Assembly: GCA_902775835.1 (NCBI GenBank)
Contig: CACYNZ010000246.1
Span: forward strand, 3,385 to 9,094
DNA: 5,710 bases
Origin: an uncultured Eubacteriales bacterium
GTDB lineage: Bacteria; Bacillota_A; Clostridia; Christensenellales; Aristaeellaceae
Direction: 5' to 3'
Every line of letters starts with the position of its first letter. Position 1 is the stretch's first letter. Below, one piece after another: positions 5,480 to 5,710 of the stretch. The position numbers and the translations under genes are program-made. The notes below the pieces were generated by a model that was not told where the DNA came from, ran no database searches, and saw only the letters and a program-made list of their open reading frames with translations.

Positions 5480-5506
5480 ATTCTAATCATTCTTGTCATT
5501 CTTGTC
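5480..5506. repeat. Three tandem 9-bp repeats inside the AlbA_2 promoter
   Basis: ATTCTAATC, ATTCTTGTC, ATTCTTGTC follow one another without gaps (5480-5488, 5489-5497, 5498-5506). They fill the space from the -10 into the -35. The outer copy is changed at two bases where it provides the -10. This is a likely operator, perhaps for the winged helix of the gene product itself. Confidence 0.65.
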
Positions 5507-5508
5507 AA
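5480..5508 (-). promoter_or_regulatory. Promoter of the AlbA_2 gene
   Basis: Minus strand TTGACA (5508-5503), 17 bp, TAGAAT (5485-5480). The predicted start near 5473 gives a leader of about 30 bases before ATG 5443 and argues against the GTG at 5479 as start. Confidence 0.75.
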
Positions 5509-5579
5509 ACGATGAGAAGGATGACTTGAATCGAATGATATGTTGACTCTCAAATTGATACCCGCGAGGGTCTTTTCGT

Positions 5580-5705
5580 GACATACTCCCGCCACTTTCG
5601 CTTACACTTAAAAGTGGGGGCTTCCTGTTCGACAGCCCTTATGGGCTGAGACTGTACAGGCTATCCCCGCGTGTCCCGCGGTTTTGATCAGCTCTTCAGG
5701 CTGAT
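5580..5705 (-). ncRNA. Candidate omega RNA / right end of the tnpB element
   Basis: Read on the minus strand, the region folds into consecutive hairpins: 5705-5687 (ATCAGC/GCTGAT), 5681-5667 (CCGCG/CGCGG), 5648-5633 (CAGCCC/GGGCTG, tetraloop), and a terminal stem pairing 5620-5611 with 5598-5588 (seven plus three pairs with one bulged base). It closes with GGGAGTATGTCAC. The order GCGGGGATAGCC...ACAGGAAGCCCCCAC...GGGAGTATGTCA is the layout I know from 3' ends of Bacillota tnpB genes, where the scaffold overlaps the gene's end and the guide is the flanking DNA. The tnpB stop lies in the loop of the last hairpin. The guide would start near 5579 and read leftwards toward the AlbA_2 promoter. The exact element edge is not provable here. 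Confidence 0.55.
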
Positions 5706-5709
5706 GGAT
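5608..5709 (-). CDS. tnpB: TnpB (IS200/IS605-type RNA-guided nuclease), last 33 codons
   Basis: On the minus strand an open frame enters from the right edge and ends in TAA at 5610-5608. It reads IHQPEELIKTAGHAGIAC, continues TVSAHKGCRTGSPHF, and stops. TAGHAG-type tails after the last zinc finger and NAA-x-NI helix, ending within a GGAAGCCCCCAC right-end hairpin, are typical of IS605/IS1341 tnpB genes. The catalytic RuvC part and zinc finger lie outside the window, so activity cannot be judged. Identification rests mainly on the right-end pattern, and the tail is too short for certainty. Confidence 0.55.
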   Translation of the reverse strand: MHQPEELIKTAGHAGIACTVSAHKGCRTGSPHF

Positions 5710-5710
5710 G

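Noticed and set aside
5580..5710. Plus-strand reading of the hairpin region as a HEARO/IscB-type RNA ahead of a rightward gene
   Set aside because: GTGA before the region and several hairpins made this tempting. The minus-strand reading gives an open frame with a TnpB-like tail and a typical tnpB right-end order, so I prefer it; sequence beyond 5710 would settle the matter.
1..5710. CRISPR array, tRNA or rRNA genes
   Set aside because: No regularly spaced repeats with unique spacers, no cloverleaf with conserved T-loop, and no rRNA-like segment were seen.

Overview
The window looks like accessory DNA from a gut-type Bacillota (Clostridia or Erysipelotrichia-like) chromosome. The reasons are strong GGAGG ribosome binding sites, moderate-to-high GC in the genes, an AraC/MFS sugar-type locus, L-2-amino-thiazoline-4-carboxylate (ATC) hydrolase homologues, and two insertion-sequence families common in that phylum. 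Taxonomy is inferred from gene style only. Every supported gene lies on the minus strand, so the genetic order runs right to left.

Right end (5580-5710): the last ~33 codons of an IS200/IS605-type tnpB whose body lies outside the window, overlapping a hairpin-rich right end that should be the omega (guide) RNA. Next (4109-5443) is an intact Schlafen AlbA_2 / RecG-like ATP-binding regulator. Its near-consensus promoter (TTGACA-17-TAGAAT) is covered by three tandem 9-bp repeats. After a gene-poor gap (3950-4108) comes a truncated IS (about 3251-3950): a repeat-rich end, a near-consensus promoter (TTGACA-17-TAAAAT) with a palindrome over its -10, a 116-codon accessory ORF with an AT-hook-like motif and a coiled coil, and the first ~67 codons of an IS630-like transposase.

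The transposase ends abruptly in the C-terminal half of an ATC-hydrolase-like gene (2869-3252). That is followed in operon style by a 27-codon orphan ORF, an ABC-transporter remnant that seems to be a start joined to an end (2561-2775), and an apparently complete ATC hydrolase (1884-2537) closed by a rho-independent terminator (1811-1841). The hydrolase set therefore looks like a decayed operon that now sits downstream of the IS promoter.

Left end: a TATAAT-type promoter (1741-1746) leads into the remnant of a DUF1349 gene. It keeps its start site and the C-terminal half of the fold, and runs without a stop into an AraC-family regulator (519-1409). An MFS transporter (1-492, cut by the window edge) follows 26 bp later. 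AraC plus MFS probably form a nutrient-responsive transport operon.

The main theme is reductive decay by internal deletions in genes that still carry good start sites, with mobile-element promoters and ends nearby. I do not see a complete new system. The most unusual items are the AlbA_2 gene with its triple-repeat promoter beside a tnpB/omega-RNA end, the palindrome and iteron-like repeats at the IS end, and the in-frame DUF1349-AraC read-through.
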